Positions 31,307 to 40,711 of a stretch of DNA of 64,000 nt are shown here, piece after piece (position 1 is the stretch's first letter; every line of letters begins with the position of its first letter). Position numbers and translations under genes: made by a program. The DNA is from Streptomyces sp. NBC_00620 (GTDB lineage Bacteria > Actinomycetota > Actinomycetes > Streptomycetales > Streptomycetaceae): assembly GCF_026341825.1 (NCBI RefSeq), contig NZ_JAPENY010000003.1, positions 806,001 to 870,000 of the forward strand, in the 5' to 3' direction. Below the pieces are notes generated by a model. That model was not told the origin of the DNA and did not search any database. It saw nothing but the letters and a program-made list of their open reading frames with translations.

Positions 31307-34300
31307 CTAGGGCAGCAGGTTGATCTTGAACGCTGGCGTCGTGTTCTTCACGTCCAGCGCGTTGTCGCTCAACTTCAGGTTGTGGAAGGTGACTTCACCG
31401 ACAGCCGGTCCCTGCCCGGCCTCCGGCATCTCGTTGGCCCACAGGCCGAACCCGGACTTGGCGTCGTAGGCGTCGCCGCTCTTGTGCGCGCCGGAGATCG
31501 TCACGTCCGTGAGGATGGTGTCCTTGATCGGGAACTGTGGTTGTCCTCCTACGTAGTTGGTCTGGAACATGATGCCGCTGTACGTCGGATCGACGATGTC
31601 GACGTTGTTGACGCGGATCCCCTGGAAGACCTTCGACGCGGAGAACATCCAGATGCCGGGGAAGGTCTGCGCTCCCCAGAAATGGCCGCCCGCCCGCACG
31701 ATCGAGATGTTCTCCAGGGTTGTCGGCGCCGTGCCGAAGCCGTTCATCGGGTAGCCGAAGTCCAGCGAACTGACGGTGATGCCGGAGTAGACGAGGATGT
31801 CGGCGATGTGGATGTTGCGGAAGGTGTTGTCGTAGCCGCCGTAGACGGCGATGCCCGCCGCGCGCCATGTCAGGATCGCCGTGAGGTTCTCGAAGATGTT
31901 GTTCTTCTCGTCGGCCCCGCCCGCGTCGATCGCGGAGAACAGCGCGAAGCTGTCGTCGCCGGTGGCCCGCGCCTCGTTGTTCACGACGTGGTTGTCCGTG
32001 CTGCCGTTGGTCATGTTGACGCCGTCGGCGAACATGTCGCGGATCCGCGAGTTCTTGATGGTGATGTTGTCGGTGTTGGCGCCCCAGTAGAGGCACACCA
32101 TGTGTTCGTTCCAGATGTTGTCGATGGTGATGTCGGAGACGTTGGAGAAGTCGAACACCTTGCCCGGACCGTCGATGCGGGACGTGTAGTTGCCGAAGTA
32201 CGCAAAGTTCGCGAACGACGACCCCTTGGCGGTGCCCTCGGCCCGGAAGCCGATGTCGGTGTTCTCCTGCGAGGACGGCGCTCGGAAGCGCGTGAACCAG
32301 GGCCCGGCGCCGACGACCTTGACGGCCTTGCCGTACACCTGGAACTTGCTCGACGTCTCGTAGTCACCGGCCGGCAGATAGACGCCGACGAGCGTGCCCG
32401 TGGTGTCCATGCGCACCTTGTCGAGCGCGTTCTGCACGTCCTGGTGCGAGAAGCCTGTCGGCACGGTGTACGTCGCCGGGTCCGGGTTGGCGATCGGCGA
32501 GACCTGCTCCAGGCTCACGAAGTCGATCGCGTACGTGGAGGAGTTCGCGGCGTCCTTCTGGAGCCGGATCTTGCTGCCGGCCGGGACGGTCTGGCCGAGC
32601 ATCAGGTTCGCCTCGTCGTAGATGTGGCGTGGCGCGCCCGAGCCCGGCGAGTTGCCGGGGCCGGCCTCCGCCCCGTACAGCCAGGCGTACTTGGACGTCA
32701 GGTCGATGGCCTTGAGGAAGGTGCCGTTGACGTAGACGTTCAGCGTGGAGTTGGTGCCGCCGCCGCCCGCGGAGTCGGGGAGGGAGAAGCGGGTCACCAG
32801 GGTGTTGGTGCTGGCCTTGGTGGTCCATTCCACGTAGTTGCCGGTGCTGTTGAGCGTGACGGCCTTGCGGCCCGAGGCCTCGCCGGCGATGTCTCCGACG
32901 GTGCGGTTGGGTCCGACGGTCTGGGCGCCGCCGCCCACGGTGCCGTCCTCGGCCTCGTAGTTGTCGAACGGCATGCTGGCGCCGCGGCCGACGAACAGCG
33001 ACTGGCTGCTGGTGTTGTTGGCGCGCTTGACCTCCAGTTCGTTGGCGTCGGGGTCGATCACCGTCTTCACGGTGAACTTGCCGTTGCCCGCGGTCCAGGT
33101 GCCCAGGTTCACCGGTGCGGCGGTCGCGCCCGCCGCGATCGCGCCACTGTGGGCGCCGGTGAGGGTCTTCACCGTCGCGCCCGAGGCGTCGAGCACGGTG
33201 AGGGTGATGCCGTGGCTGCCGGCCGCGGTGGCCACCGTGCCCTGGTTCTTGAGGGCGACGGAGAAGGTGACCGTGTCGCCCTCGGAGGGCGAGCTCGGCG
33301 ACCAGCTGACGGGTGAGGCCACCAGGTCGGAGCTGGATACCGGCCTGACGACCAGGGCAGTGGGGCTGGTGTAGGAGTTGTTGGCCTCGTTCTGCTCGAT
33401 GACCTTGTTGTCCGGGTCGGCGGTCGCGCTGACCTGGTAGGTGCCGGCCTCGCGGGCGCCGATGTCGGCGGTGACCGTCGCCGACGCGCCTGCCGCGATG
33501 GCTCCGACGGCTGCGGTGCCCACCTTGGTGGAGCCCAGCTGGAACTGGACGTCGGTGGCGCCCGAGGCTTCGGTGCCCGCGTTGCGCACGGTCGCCGTCA
33601 GCTTCACGGCGTCGGACTCGACGGGACTGGCCGGGGCCGAGGTGATACCGGTGACCTGGAGATCCGGGTTCGGAGCCGGAGTGCCGAGGACCTGGAACTC
33701 GGCGACCTGCCCGGCGGGCGCCCCCGAGTTGGCGGTGAACACCAGCTGGACGTCCGCGACGCGGCTCGTGACAGGAATCCGCACCGTGTTAGCGCTTGCC
33801 GGGTCGAAGGCGTAGTCCTTCGCGGCGACCAGGCTCGTGAACGCGGTGGCGTTCTGCTCCCGCCCGAGCACCTGGATCCGCTGGGTCCGAGTGGCCCAGG
33901 CGGCGTCCGGACTCAGCTTCAGGACAACGGTGTTGACATCGGCGTTCGCGCCGAGCTTCACGGTCAGGCTGTTCGGGTAGCCCGCACCGCCCTCCCAGTA
34001 CGTGCTGGTCTTGTCGTCGTTGGCGTTCTCCGCGACGAACGTGAAGACGGAGGACGAGGCCGTGATCGCCTTGCCGACAGCGAGGTTCGCGTCGTCGGTA
34101 GTAGAGCCGTTGCGGGTGACGGTGTTGCTGTTGGCGGACTGGTTGCCCGCCGCGTCCTTGGCCCGCACGTAGTACGTCACCGTCGCCGACGCGGGCTGCG
34201 TGTCCGTGTACGTCGTGACGTTGCCGGCGACGCTCTGCCGCAGGGTGCCGTTGGCGTAGATGTCGTAGGCGGTGACCCCGACGTTGTCCGTGGAGGCCGT

Positions 34301-35599
34301 CCAGGTCAGCTTGACCTGCCCGCTGGTGGCCTCCGTGAAGGCCAGGCTGGCGGGTGCGGTCGGGGCCTGGGTGTCGCCCGAATCCCCTGTGCGGGTCACG
34401 GTGTTGCTGTTGGCGGACTGGTTGCCCGCCGCGTCCTTGGCACGGACGTAGTAGGCGACGGTCGCCGAGGCGGGCTGGGTGTCGGTGTACGTCGTGGCGG
34501 CACCGTCGACCGAGGTCCGCAGCTCACCGTTGGCGTAGATGTCGTAGCCGGTGACTCCGACGTTGTCTGTGGCTGCCTGCCACGTCAACTTGATCTGCCC
34601 GGTGGCGGGTTCGGTGTAGACCAGCGCGGTGGGCGCGGTCGGTGCTTCGGTGTCACCCGTGGTAGGCCCGTACACCTCCAACTCGGAGAGCTGGCCCGCT
34701 GGTTGCCCCGTGTTGGCGGTGACGAGGACCCGTACGTAGCGCGTGGTGGTGGCGTTGAAGCTCAGGGTCTGCGACTGGTCGTTCGCCGCGTTGAAGGCAA
34801 GCGCCTGCGAAGCGGTGAGGTCGCTGAACTCCGAACCGGTCGTGCTGCCCTGGAGTTTGAGGGTCTGTGTCCGCGCCCCCCAGTTGGCCGGCAGCCGCAG
34901 CGTCACACGGTCCACGCGCAGGGACGAGCCGAGGTCGACCTGAACCCACTGCGGGAGGGCGTTGTTGCTGCTCTCCCAGTAGCTGGCCCGGTTGCCGTCG
35001 CCCGCGTTCGCGGCCACGTACGTCTGCGTGTAGCTGCTCGCTGTGAACTGCTTGCCCGCGGCCAGGTTCCCCGAGGAGTCGGTCGCGCCGTGGACCTCCA
35101 GTTCGGAGAGCTGTGCGGCTGCCCAGCCGGTGTTCGCGGTGATGTTGACGCGCACGAAGCGGGTCTGGGTGGCCGGGAACGAGATGGTCACCGTGTTGGC
35201 CGCGCTCGGCGTGAAGGCGTACGACGCAGAGGACTTGATGGTGTCGAAGCTCGTGCCGTCGGCACTGCCCTGCACGGCGAGCGTCTGGTTGCGGCTCTCC
35301 CAGGAGGCCGGGAGCTTCAGTACCACCTCGTCGATGCGGGCCGTGGCGCCGAGGTCCGCCTGCGCCCACTGGGGGAAGCTCGATCCCGAACTCTCCCAGT
35401 ACGTCACGGCGTTGCCGTCCGTGATGTTGGCGGGCGTGTACCCGGAGTTGGAGCTGCTCGCGGTTGCCGTCTTGCCCGCGGCGAGGTTGGGGCCTCCGGC
35501 CGCCGTCGCGGTCGTGGTGAGCGCCGGAAGCCCGATGAGGGCGAGTGCGGTGGTCAGCAGAGCGGCCAGCAGGCGGCCTCTCCAGCGATGTCTGGTCAT
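31307..35599 (-). CDS. Multimodular secreted GH87 alpha-1,3-glucanase (mutanase-like)
   Basis: A 1430-residue secreted enzyme. Order of parts: signal peptide (1-34); two discoidin-type carbohydrate-binding domains (about 37-170 and 175-315); two fibronectin type III domains (about 318-500) that are nearly identical to each other; a third discoidin-like domain; two CARDB-like domains; a CBM6/35-like domain opening FDNYEAEDGTVGGGAQTVGP; and a C-terminal right-handed beta-helix (about 1030-1430). The helix carries GH87-like segments: TDNITIKNSRIRDMFADGVN, NNEARATGDDSFALFSA. GH87 enzymes cut alpha-1,3-glucan of fungal walls or bacterial mutan. The ATG follows AGGAG; a longer in-frame start lies ten codons upstream. 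Confidence 0.87.
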   Translation of the reverse strand: MTRHRWRGRLLAALLTTALALIGLPALTTTATAAGGPNLAAGKTATASSSNSGYTPANITDGNAVTYWESSGSSFPQWAQADLGATARIDEVVLKLPASWESRNQTLAVQGSADGTSFDTIKSSASYAFTPSAANTVTISFPATQTRFVRVNITANTGWAAAQLSELEVHGATDSSGNLAAGKQFTASSYTQTYVAANAGDGNRASYWESSNNALPQWVQVDLGSSLRVDRVTLRLPANWGARTQTLKLQGSTTGSEFSDLTASQALAFNAANDQSQTLSFNATTTRYVRVLVTANTGQPAGQLSELEVYGPTTGDTEAPTAPTALVYTEPATGQIKLTWQAATDNVGVTGYDIYANGELRTSVDGAATTYTDTQPASATVAYYVRAKDAAGNQSANSNTVTRTGDSGDTQAPTAPASLAFTEATSGQVKLTWTASTDNVGVTAYDIYANGTLRQSVAGNVTTYTDTQPASATVTYYVRAKDAAGNQSANSNTVTRNGSTTDDANLAVGKAITASSSVFTFVAENANDDKTSTYWEGGAGYPNSLTVKLGANADVNTVVLKLSPDAAWATRTQRIQVLGREQNATAFTSLVAAKDYAFDPASANTVRIPVTSRVADVQLVFTANSGAPAGQVAEFQVLGTPAPNPDLQVTGITSAPASPVESDAVKLTATVRNAGTEASGATDVQFQLGSTKVGTAAVGAIAAGASATVTADIGAREAGTYQVSATADPDNKVIEQNEANNSYTSPTALVVRPVSSSDLVASPVSWSPSSPSEGDTVTFSVALKNQGTVATAAGSHGITLTVLDASGATVKTLTGAHSGAIAAGATAAPVNLGTWTAGNGKFTVKTVIDPDANELEVKRANNTSSQSLFVGRGASMPFDNYEAEDGTVGGGAQTVGPNRTVGDIAGEASGRKAVTLNSTGNYVEWTTKASTNTLVTRFSLPDSAGGGGTNSTLNVYVNGTFLKAIDLTSKYAWLYGAEAGPGNSPGSGAPRHIYDEANLMLGQTVPAGSKIRLQKDAANSSTYAIDFVSLEQVSPIANPDPATYTVPTGFSHQDVQNALDKVRMDTTGTLVGVYLPAGDYETSSKFQVYGKAVKVVGAGPWFTRFRAPSSQENTDIGFRAEGTAKGSSFANFAYFGNYTSRIDGPGKVFDFSNVSDITIDNIWNEHMVCLYWGANTDNITIKNSRIRDMFADGVNMTNGSTDNHVVNNEARATGDDSFALFSAIDAGGADEKNNIFENLTAILTWRAAGIAVYGGYDNTFRNIHIADILVYSGITVSSLDFGYPMNGFGTAPTTLENISIVRAGGHFWGAQTFPGIWMFSASKVFQGIRVNNVDIVDPTYSGIMFQTNYVGGQPQFPIKDTILTDVTISGAHKSGDAYDAKSGFGLWANEMPEAGQGPAVGEVTFHNLKLSDNALDVKNTTPAFKINLLP

Positions 35600-35777
35600 G
35601 GTTCTCCTGCCCTTGAGCGGTGTCGTCACGTGGGAAGCGGAGGACTCACAAGAGAGCGAGAATCGTCTTTTTGCGTTCAGTTATTGAAGATTTGCATGGT
35701 GATGTTGTTGAGTCCACAGTCCGTGCAGAGATAGTTGCTCACTGCTGTTGGCGGGGACGCAGCGCCGGACGCACGGA

Positions 35778-35812
35778 AGCAGGGCCCGGCCGCTGTGCGG
35801 CCGGGCCCTGCT
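35778..35812 (-). terminator. Strong terminator of the MMPL gene
   Basis: A perfect 16-base-pair stem (AGCAGGGCCCGGCCGC with its complement) with a three-base loop TGT lies 21 bases beyond the MMPL stop codon. Confidence 0.8.
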
Positions 35813-35833
35813 GGGTGAGGTTGCGGCGAGTCG

Positions 35834-38047
35834 CTAGACCCGGGCGGTCGGGTCGTCCGCGGGCGGGACGGCGGTAGCCGCGTCGAACTCGTGCTGGAGG
35901 CGGTCGCCCTCGATGTCGAGGTCGGGGATGTAGGTGCCGAACCATTTCGGGTGGTACCAGATCTTCGCGCCGATGATCGCCATGAAGGCGGGCACCAGGG
36001 TGAGCCGGACCACGAAGGCGTCGAGGAACACGCCGGCGGCGAAGCTGAAGCCGATGGCCTTGATGGTCGGGTCGTCGGTGAACATGAAGGCCACGAAGAT
36101 GCTGAACATGATCAGCGCGGCGGCGGTCACCACGCGGGCGGCGAGACCGGTGCCGCGTTCCACGGCCCTGACGGCCCGACCGTTCTTGGTGAAGTCCTCC
36201 TTGATGCGGGAGACGACGAACACCTCGTAGTCGCTGGAGAGTCCGAAGATGATCGCGAGCATCAGGAGCGGCAGGAAGCTGATGGTCTGGCTCGGCGTGA
36301 TGCCGAACAGGTGCTGTCCCCAGCCCCATTGGAACATCGCAACCTGCGCGCCGAACGCGGCGGCCACCGACAGCAGGAACCCGACGATCGAACTGATCGG
36401 CACGAGGATGGTACGGAACGCGAACGTCAGCAGAATGAACGCCAGGCCGACCACGACGATCAGGAACACCGGCAGCGCCGAGGAGAGTTTGCTGGACACG
36501 TCGATATTGGAGGCGGTGGTGCCACCGACCAGGATCGTGGCGCCCGAATCTCCCGCGATCGCGTCCCGGTCGTCCCGGATCCCGTTCACAAGGTCGGTGG
36601 TGGCGTCGTCGTTGGGGCCGGTGCTCGGGGTCACCCGGATGACGGCGACGCCGTTGTCCACCGCCATCGGCGCGGCGGCCACGACGCCGGGGATCTTGGC
36701 GAGCCGGTCGGTGATCGGGGCCGCCGCGGCGGCGTTCGGAACACCGTCGGCGACCACCAGGAGGGGGCCGTTGAAGCCCGCTCCGAAGTTGGCGGTGGTC
36801 AGGTCGTAGGCCTTGCGCGAGGTGTCGCTCTCCGGTTTCGACGATCCGCTGGGCAGTCCCAGGTCCATCTTGAGGGCGGGCAGGGCGAGCACCACGAGGA
36901 AGGCGATCCCGCCGATCAGCAGGGGTACTCGGCCGCGAACCACGAACCGCGCCCAGGTGGCCCCGAAGGTGCGCTCCGGTTCGTTGGCGGCGATCTGGGC
37001 GACGTTCTCGTGGTGGCCCGGGCGCAGCGGGGTGCTGATGAACCGCGCCACCTTGTTCCCGGCGAAGCCCAGCATGGCGGGCATCAGGGTCAGGGCGATC
37101 AGCAGTGCGACCAGGACGGCCCCCGCGGCGGCGACACCCATCACGGTCAGGAAGGGGATGCCGACCACGGCGAGCCCGCACAGCGCGATCATCACGGTCA
37201 GCGCGGCGAAGACCACCGAGCTGCCCGCCGTACCGGCGGCGAGAGCGACCGAGTCATCGATGCTCATGCCGGTGAGCAGGTTGTTGCGGTGCCGGGCCAG
37301 GATGAACAGTCCGTAGTCGATGCCGCAGGACAGTCCGAGCATCGTCGCCACGGTCGTCGAGGTCGAGGCGATCGTCATGACGGACGCCAGCGCGGACACG
37401 GTCATCAAGGTGACGACAAGGCCGATGACCGCGGTGAGGATCGGCAGCCCGGCCGCCACGAAGGCGCCGAAGGTGACGGTCAGGATCAGGAAGGCGACCA
37501 ACAGGCCGATGAGCTCGGGCAGTTCCGAGATCTCCTGGTTCCAGCCGGGGTAGACACTCCCGGAGTACTCGACCTGCACACCGGCGTCCCGCGCCGGGAC
37601 GACGGCGGCCTTGACCGCGTCCAGGGTCGATTCCTTCACATCGGTCGGCTGCGCCTCGAACTGCACCGACCCGAGTGCGACATTGCCGTTCTCGGAGATC
37701 GCCTTCGACTCGAAGGGGTCGGTGACCAGGCCTACTTGCGGCACCTTCTTCAGATTGACGATCGCGGCTTCGATACCCGCCTTGTAGGACGGGTCGGTGA
37801 CCTTGATGCTGCCACTGGTCGCGAACACGATCTGGGTCTGGCCACCGCTCAGGGCAGGCAGCTTCTCCTTGAGCAGGTTGGTGGCCTGCTGCGACTCGGT
37901 TCCCGGAACGGTGAACGTGTTGTCGGTCTTGCCGCCGCCCACGGCTGAGAGGGTGATCGCGGTACCGGCCGCCAGGACCCACAGGGCGAGGACGAGGCGG
38001 CGGCGCCGGAACGCCCAGCGGGCCAGGCGGAACAGGTAGACGGACAC
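35834..38047 (-). CDS. MMPL-family RND-type transporter
   Basis: A 737-residue membrane protein. It has one helix near the N-terminus, an extracellular loop domain (about 50-185), five helices, a second helix and loop, and five more helices: the duplicated 12-helix RND plan of MMPL exporters. Typical segments are CGIDYGLFILARHRNNL in the first repeat and IIFGLSSDYEVFVVSRIKEDF in the second, carrying the proton-relay Asp-Tyr pairs. It probably exports a lipid or hydrophobic compound using the proton gradient. GTG with GGGAGC upstream was chosen; the frame runs 80 codons further without a good start. A TetR relic lies upstream. Confidence 0.9.
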   Translation of the reverse strand: MSVYLFRLARWAFRRRRLVLALWVLAAGTAITLSAVGGGKTDNTFTVPGTESQQATNLLKEKLPALSGGQTQIVFATSGSIKVTDPSYKAGIEAAIVNLKKVPQVGLVTDPFESKAISENGNVALGSVQFEAQPTDVKESTLDAVKAAVVPARDAGVQVEYSGSVYPGWNQEISELPELIGLLVAFLILTVTFGAFVAAGLPILTAVIGLVVTLMTVSALASVMTIASTSTTVATMLGLSCGIDYGLFILARHRNNLLTGMSIDDSVALAAGTAGSSVVFAALTVMIALCGLAVVGIPFLTVMGVAAAGAVLVALLIALTLMPAMLGFAGNKVARFISTPLRPGHHENVAQIAANEPERTFGATWARFVVRGRVPLLIGGIAFLVVLALPALKMDLGLPSGSSKPESDTSRKAYDLTTANFGAGFNGPLLVVADGVPNAAAAAPITDRLAKIPGVVAAAPMAVDNGVAVIRVTPSTGPNDDATTDLVNGIRDDRDAIAGDSGATILVGGTTASNIDVSSKLSSALPVFLIVVVGLAFILLTFAFRTILVPISSIVGFLLSVAAAFGAQVAMFQWGWGQHLFGITPSQTISFLPLLMLAIIFGLSSDYEVFVVSRIKEDFTKNGRAVRAVERGTGLAARVVTAAALIMFSIFVAFMFTDDPTIKAIGFSFAAGVFLDAFVVRLTLVPAFMAIIGAKIWYHPKWFGTYIPDLDIEGDRLQHEFDAATAVPPADDPTARV

Positions 38048-38234
38048 GAATGCTCCCGACGTAAAGGGTCGGCCGTCGTCCAGTGGGGCGAAGAGCCACC
38101 GATGGGCGAAGAGCCGCGCTCTCCGCCCACTCTCGGATCGCCCTCGGCCCACCGCGAGAAATGTGGGCCATCCGGGGGAGCCTCGGCCCAACGCCACAGG
38201 GGCCTCGGTGTCCTGGCTCTCCGGGGTGTAGGCG

Positions 38235-38560
38235 GTGGCGGAGGAGGCGCCCCAGGCGCTGCGCGCGGCGGTCGCGGGGGCCGGCACACCGAGCGACCCG
38301 CCCGAGCGCGCCCTCGCCAGGTTCGTCCTGGCGATCCGGCCGGTCGGCGACCGCTACCGGATGCTGATCGGGCTCGCACGACGAGACCTCGGTGTGCAGC
38401 GCGTGGCGGAGTTATCGCCCCCGCCCGCGAAGCGGTCATCGCCATCCTGGAGCGGGGTCAGTCGTACGGCGCGTTCCAGCGCAACGTCCCCCCGAGGGAA
38501 CCGGAAGCCGCGACCCCGTGCGACCCGCTGTTGCCCATGCGCTGCCCGAACGCGGCGTCG
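38235..38560 (+). pseudogene. TetR-family regulator remnant (truncated and frameshifted)
   Basis: Only the C-terminal effector half of a TetR-type regulator can be read: VGDRYRMLIGLARRDLG in one frame, then VIAPAREAVIAILERGQSYGAFQRNVPPRE in another. The shift falls near 38405-38420. No DNA-binding HTH is visible upstream. TetR genes commonly sit beside MMPL transporters, so this was probably the lost repressor of the divergent transporter gene. The rest of the 615-base gap between MMPL and kinase holds nothing else I can support. Confidence 0.6.
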
Positions 38561-38662
38561 TGCAGAAACCCCTTGCGGCGGAACCGGGTCAACTCGCCTT
38601 TCGCACACGTGTGCTGCGCTAGTCTCACGGGCACACGCGCCACGCTAGAGACCGGGATCCCC

Positions 38663-40615
38663 ATGCCAGACCTCCATCGCAACCGGTCCGAAACGATGGC
38701 CTATGCGGCGTCCGGCATGGCACCACCGCCCCTGGTCCCGCTGCGGAAGAACGATCCGAGACAGGCAGGCCCGTACCGGTTGGAGTCGGTTCTCGGCAGC
38801 GGCGGAATGGGCCGGGTCTATCTGGGCCGCGACACCACCGGCGGGGCGGGCATCGCAGCCGTCAAGGTGATCCGGCCCGAGTACGCGGAAGACCCGCTGT
38901 TCCGCAAGCGCTTCGAGCGGGAGGTGGGCGCGCTCGGCCGCGTCCAGGGGGCGCACATCGTGCGCCTGATGGGAAGCGGTTGCGACGAGGACCTGGTCTG
39001 GGTCGCCACCGAGTACATACCCGGGCCCACCCTCTCGGAGGTCGTCACCGAGCGCGGTCCGATCGACTCGGCGGCGGCATGGCGGCTGCTCGCCGACGTG
39101 GGACGGGCGATCGAGGCCATCTGGCGTGCGGGGCTCGTCCACCGCGACCTCAAGCCGTCCAATGTGATCCTGGGAGCCGACGGTGCCCGCGTCATCGACT
39201 TCGGCGTCGTCCAGGCCACCGACGGCACCTCGATCACCGTCACGGGCCAGAACGTGGGAACCCCCGCCTACATGTCCCCCGAACAGGTCAGGGGCAAAGA
39301 GGTGACCGCCGCCTCCGACGTCTTCTCGCTGGCCTCCACCCTCACCTACGCCGTCGCTGGAGAAGCGCCTTTCGGCGAGGGTACGGGCGTCGACGTCCTG
39401 CACCGGGTGGCCTTCGAACCGCCCCGGGAGGCAGCCCTCGACAAGGTGGCGGCCGTCGATGCGGACCTCGGGGCGTTCATCCGCACCTGCCTGGACAAGG
39501 ATCCCGAGCGGCGCCCCTTACCGGAGACGGTCTTCAGGACCGCCATCGGCCACCAGCTGTCCGCACCGGCCGGGAGCCCACCGCGCCCCGCCCCGAAGCG
39601 CCCGAGCATCCCCGCCCAGCGGCCCGCCGTCCTTCCCTCCGCGCCACTCGCGGCCCCGCCCGCCGACGACACCGTCAAGCCCGGCGCCCCTGCCGCCCCC
39701 GCATCCAAGAAGCGCAGGACGGTGATGGTGGGCGCCGCGGCGATGGCGGCCCTCCTCGTCGCCGGAGGTGCCACCGTGGCACTGCTGCAGGACGACGAGG
39801 ACCGCACAGACGGCCGGACATCGGCCGCTCCCGTTCCCCAGACGTCCCCGGCCCTGACCGAAGTGCCGACCCCGGCGCCGAGCAGTTCCCCCGCGGCGCC
39901 CGCGCCCTCGAAGGGGGACCAGGCGACGGAATTTTCGTCGGCCCCGCCGGTCACGCTGGATCCGTCGACACTGGACATCCGGTCCGACGCGTGCCCCGCC
40001 ACGATCGCCTCGGCGGCAAACGGCGACTGTGTGCGCGCACTGCAGCTCCTCCTCGCCGGCTACGGCCTGCACGTCACGGTCGACGGGCAGTTCGGGAAGG
40101 AGACCGTCGCCGCGGTGAAGGCCCTCCAGACCGAGGCCGGGGCAGTCGTCGACGGGAAGGTCGGCGCCAAGACCAAGGAGCTTCTCTACGGTCAGCCGCG
40201 CGGCCCGTTCCGGCTCGGCTCGCTCACCGTGACCCAGAGCGTCAACGCCGTCTCGGTCGCGAGATGCCTCGCCGTCGGCACCGGAGGCCTGAACGCCGAG
40301 GTCTGGGGGTGCAAAGACACGGCCGCTCAGCGGTGGGGTCTGTATCGGGTGCCCGGCCAGAACTCCCAGTACATCGTCGTCAACCAGGGCAGCCACCGCT
40401 GTCTGGACGCCGGCGGCTACGAAGAGACCGTCCGGGTCGGCAACTGCGACGGGCAGAGCTCCCAGAGATGGCGGCTCGGCGACGGCGGGACACTGGTCAG
40501 CGTTCCGGACGGCTTTTGCATGGACGCGGAGGCCTCCACCTCCGGCAAGGACGGTCAGCGAGTCCAGAGCTGGGGATGCGCGGGCAGCACCAACCAGGTG
40601 TGGAACTGGTCCTGA
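38663..40615 (+). CDS. Receptor Ser/Thr protein kinase with peptidoglycan-binding and ricin-type domains
   Basis: About 650 residues. The kinase domain (38-300) is complete: P-loop LGSGGMGRVYLG, Lys68, catalytic HRDLKPSN (160-167) and DFG (179-181). A Pro-rich linker leads to one membrane helix (353-375). Outside the cell come a Pro/Ser/Ala spacer, a PG_binding_1 domain (about 442-510; LLLAGYGLHVTVDGQFGKET) and a ricin-type beta-trefoil (about 525-650) with three QRW/QVW repeats. The layout suggests a sensor of cell wall or glycan. The ATG at 38663 was taken; ATGs at 38696 and 38717 are equally possible. No partner substrate is encoded nearby. Confidence 0.9.
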   Translation: MPDLHRNRSETMAYAASGMAPPPLVPLRKNDPRQAGPYRLESVLGSGGMGRVYLGRDTTGGAGIAAVKVIRPEYAEDPLFRKRFEREVGALGRVQGAHIVRLMGSGCDEDLVWVATEYIPGPTLSEVVTERGPIDSAAAWRLLADVGRAIEAIWRAGLVHRDLKPSNVILGADGARVIDFGVVQATDGTSITVTGQNVGTPAYMSPEQVRGKEVTAASDVFSLASTLTYAVAGEAPFGEGTGVDVLHRVAFEPPREAALDKVAAVDADLGAFIRTCLDKDPERRPLPETVFRTAIGHQLSAPAGSPPRPAPKRPSIPAQRPAVLPSAPLAAPPADDTVKPGAPAAPASKKRRTVMVGAAAMAALLVAGGATVALLQDDEDRTDGRTSAAPVPQTSPALTEVPTPAPSSSPAAPAPSKGDQATEFSSAPPVTLDPSTLDIRSDACPATIASAANGDCVRALQLLLAGYGLHVTVDGQFGKETVAAVKALQTEAGAVVDGKVGAKTKELLYGQPRGPFRLGSLTVTQSVNAVSVARCLAVGTGGLNAEVWGCKDTAAQRWGLYRVPGQNSQYIVVNQGSHRCLDAGGYEETVRVGNCDGQSSQRWRLGDGGTLVSVPDGFCMDAEASTSGKDGQRVQSWGCAGSTNQVWNWS

Positions 40616-40711
40616 CGCACCATCAAGCTTCGGACACCGAGCTGGTGTTGTCGTGACGGCCCGGGCGACTAAATCACCTTCCGCAAGTGTCCGGCGTCGG
40701 GTTCCATCACG

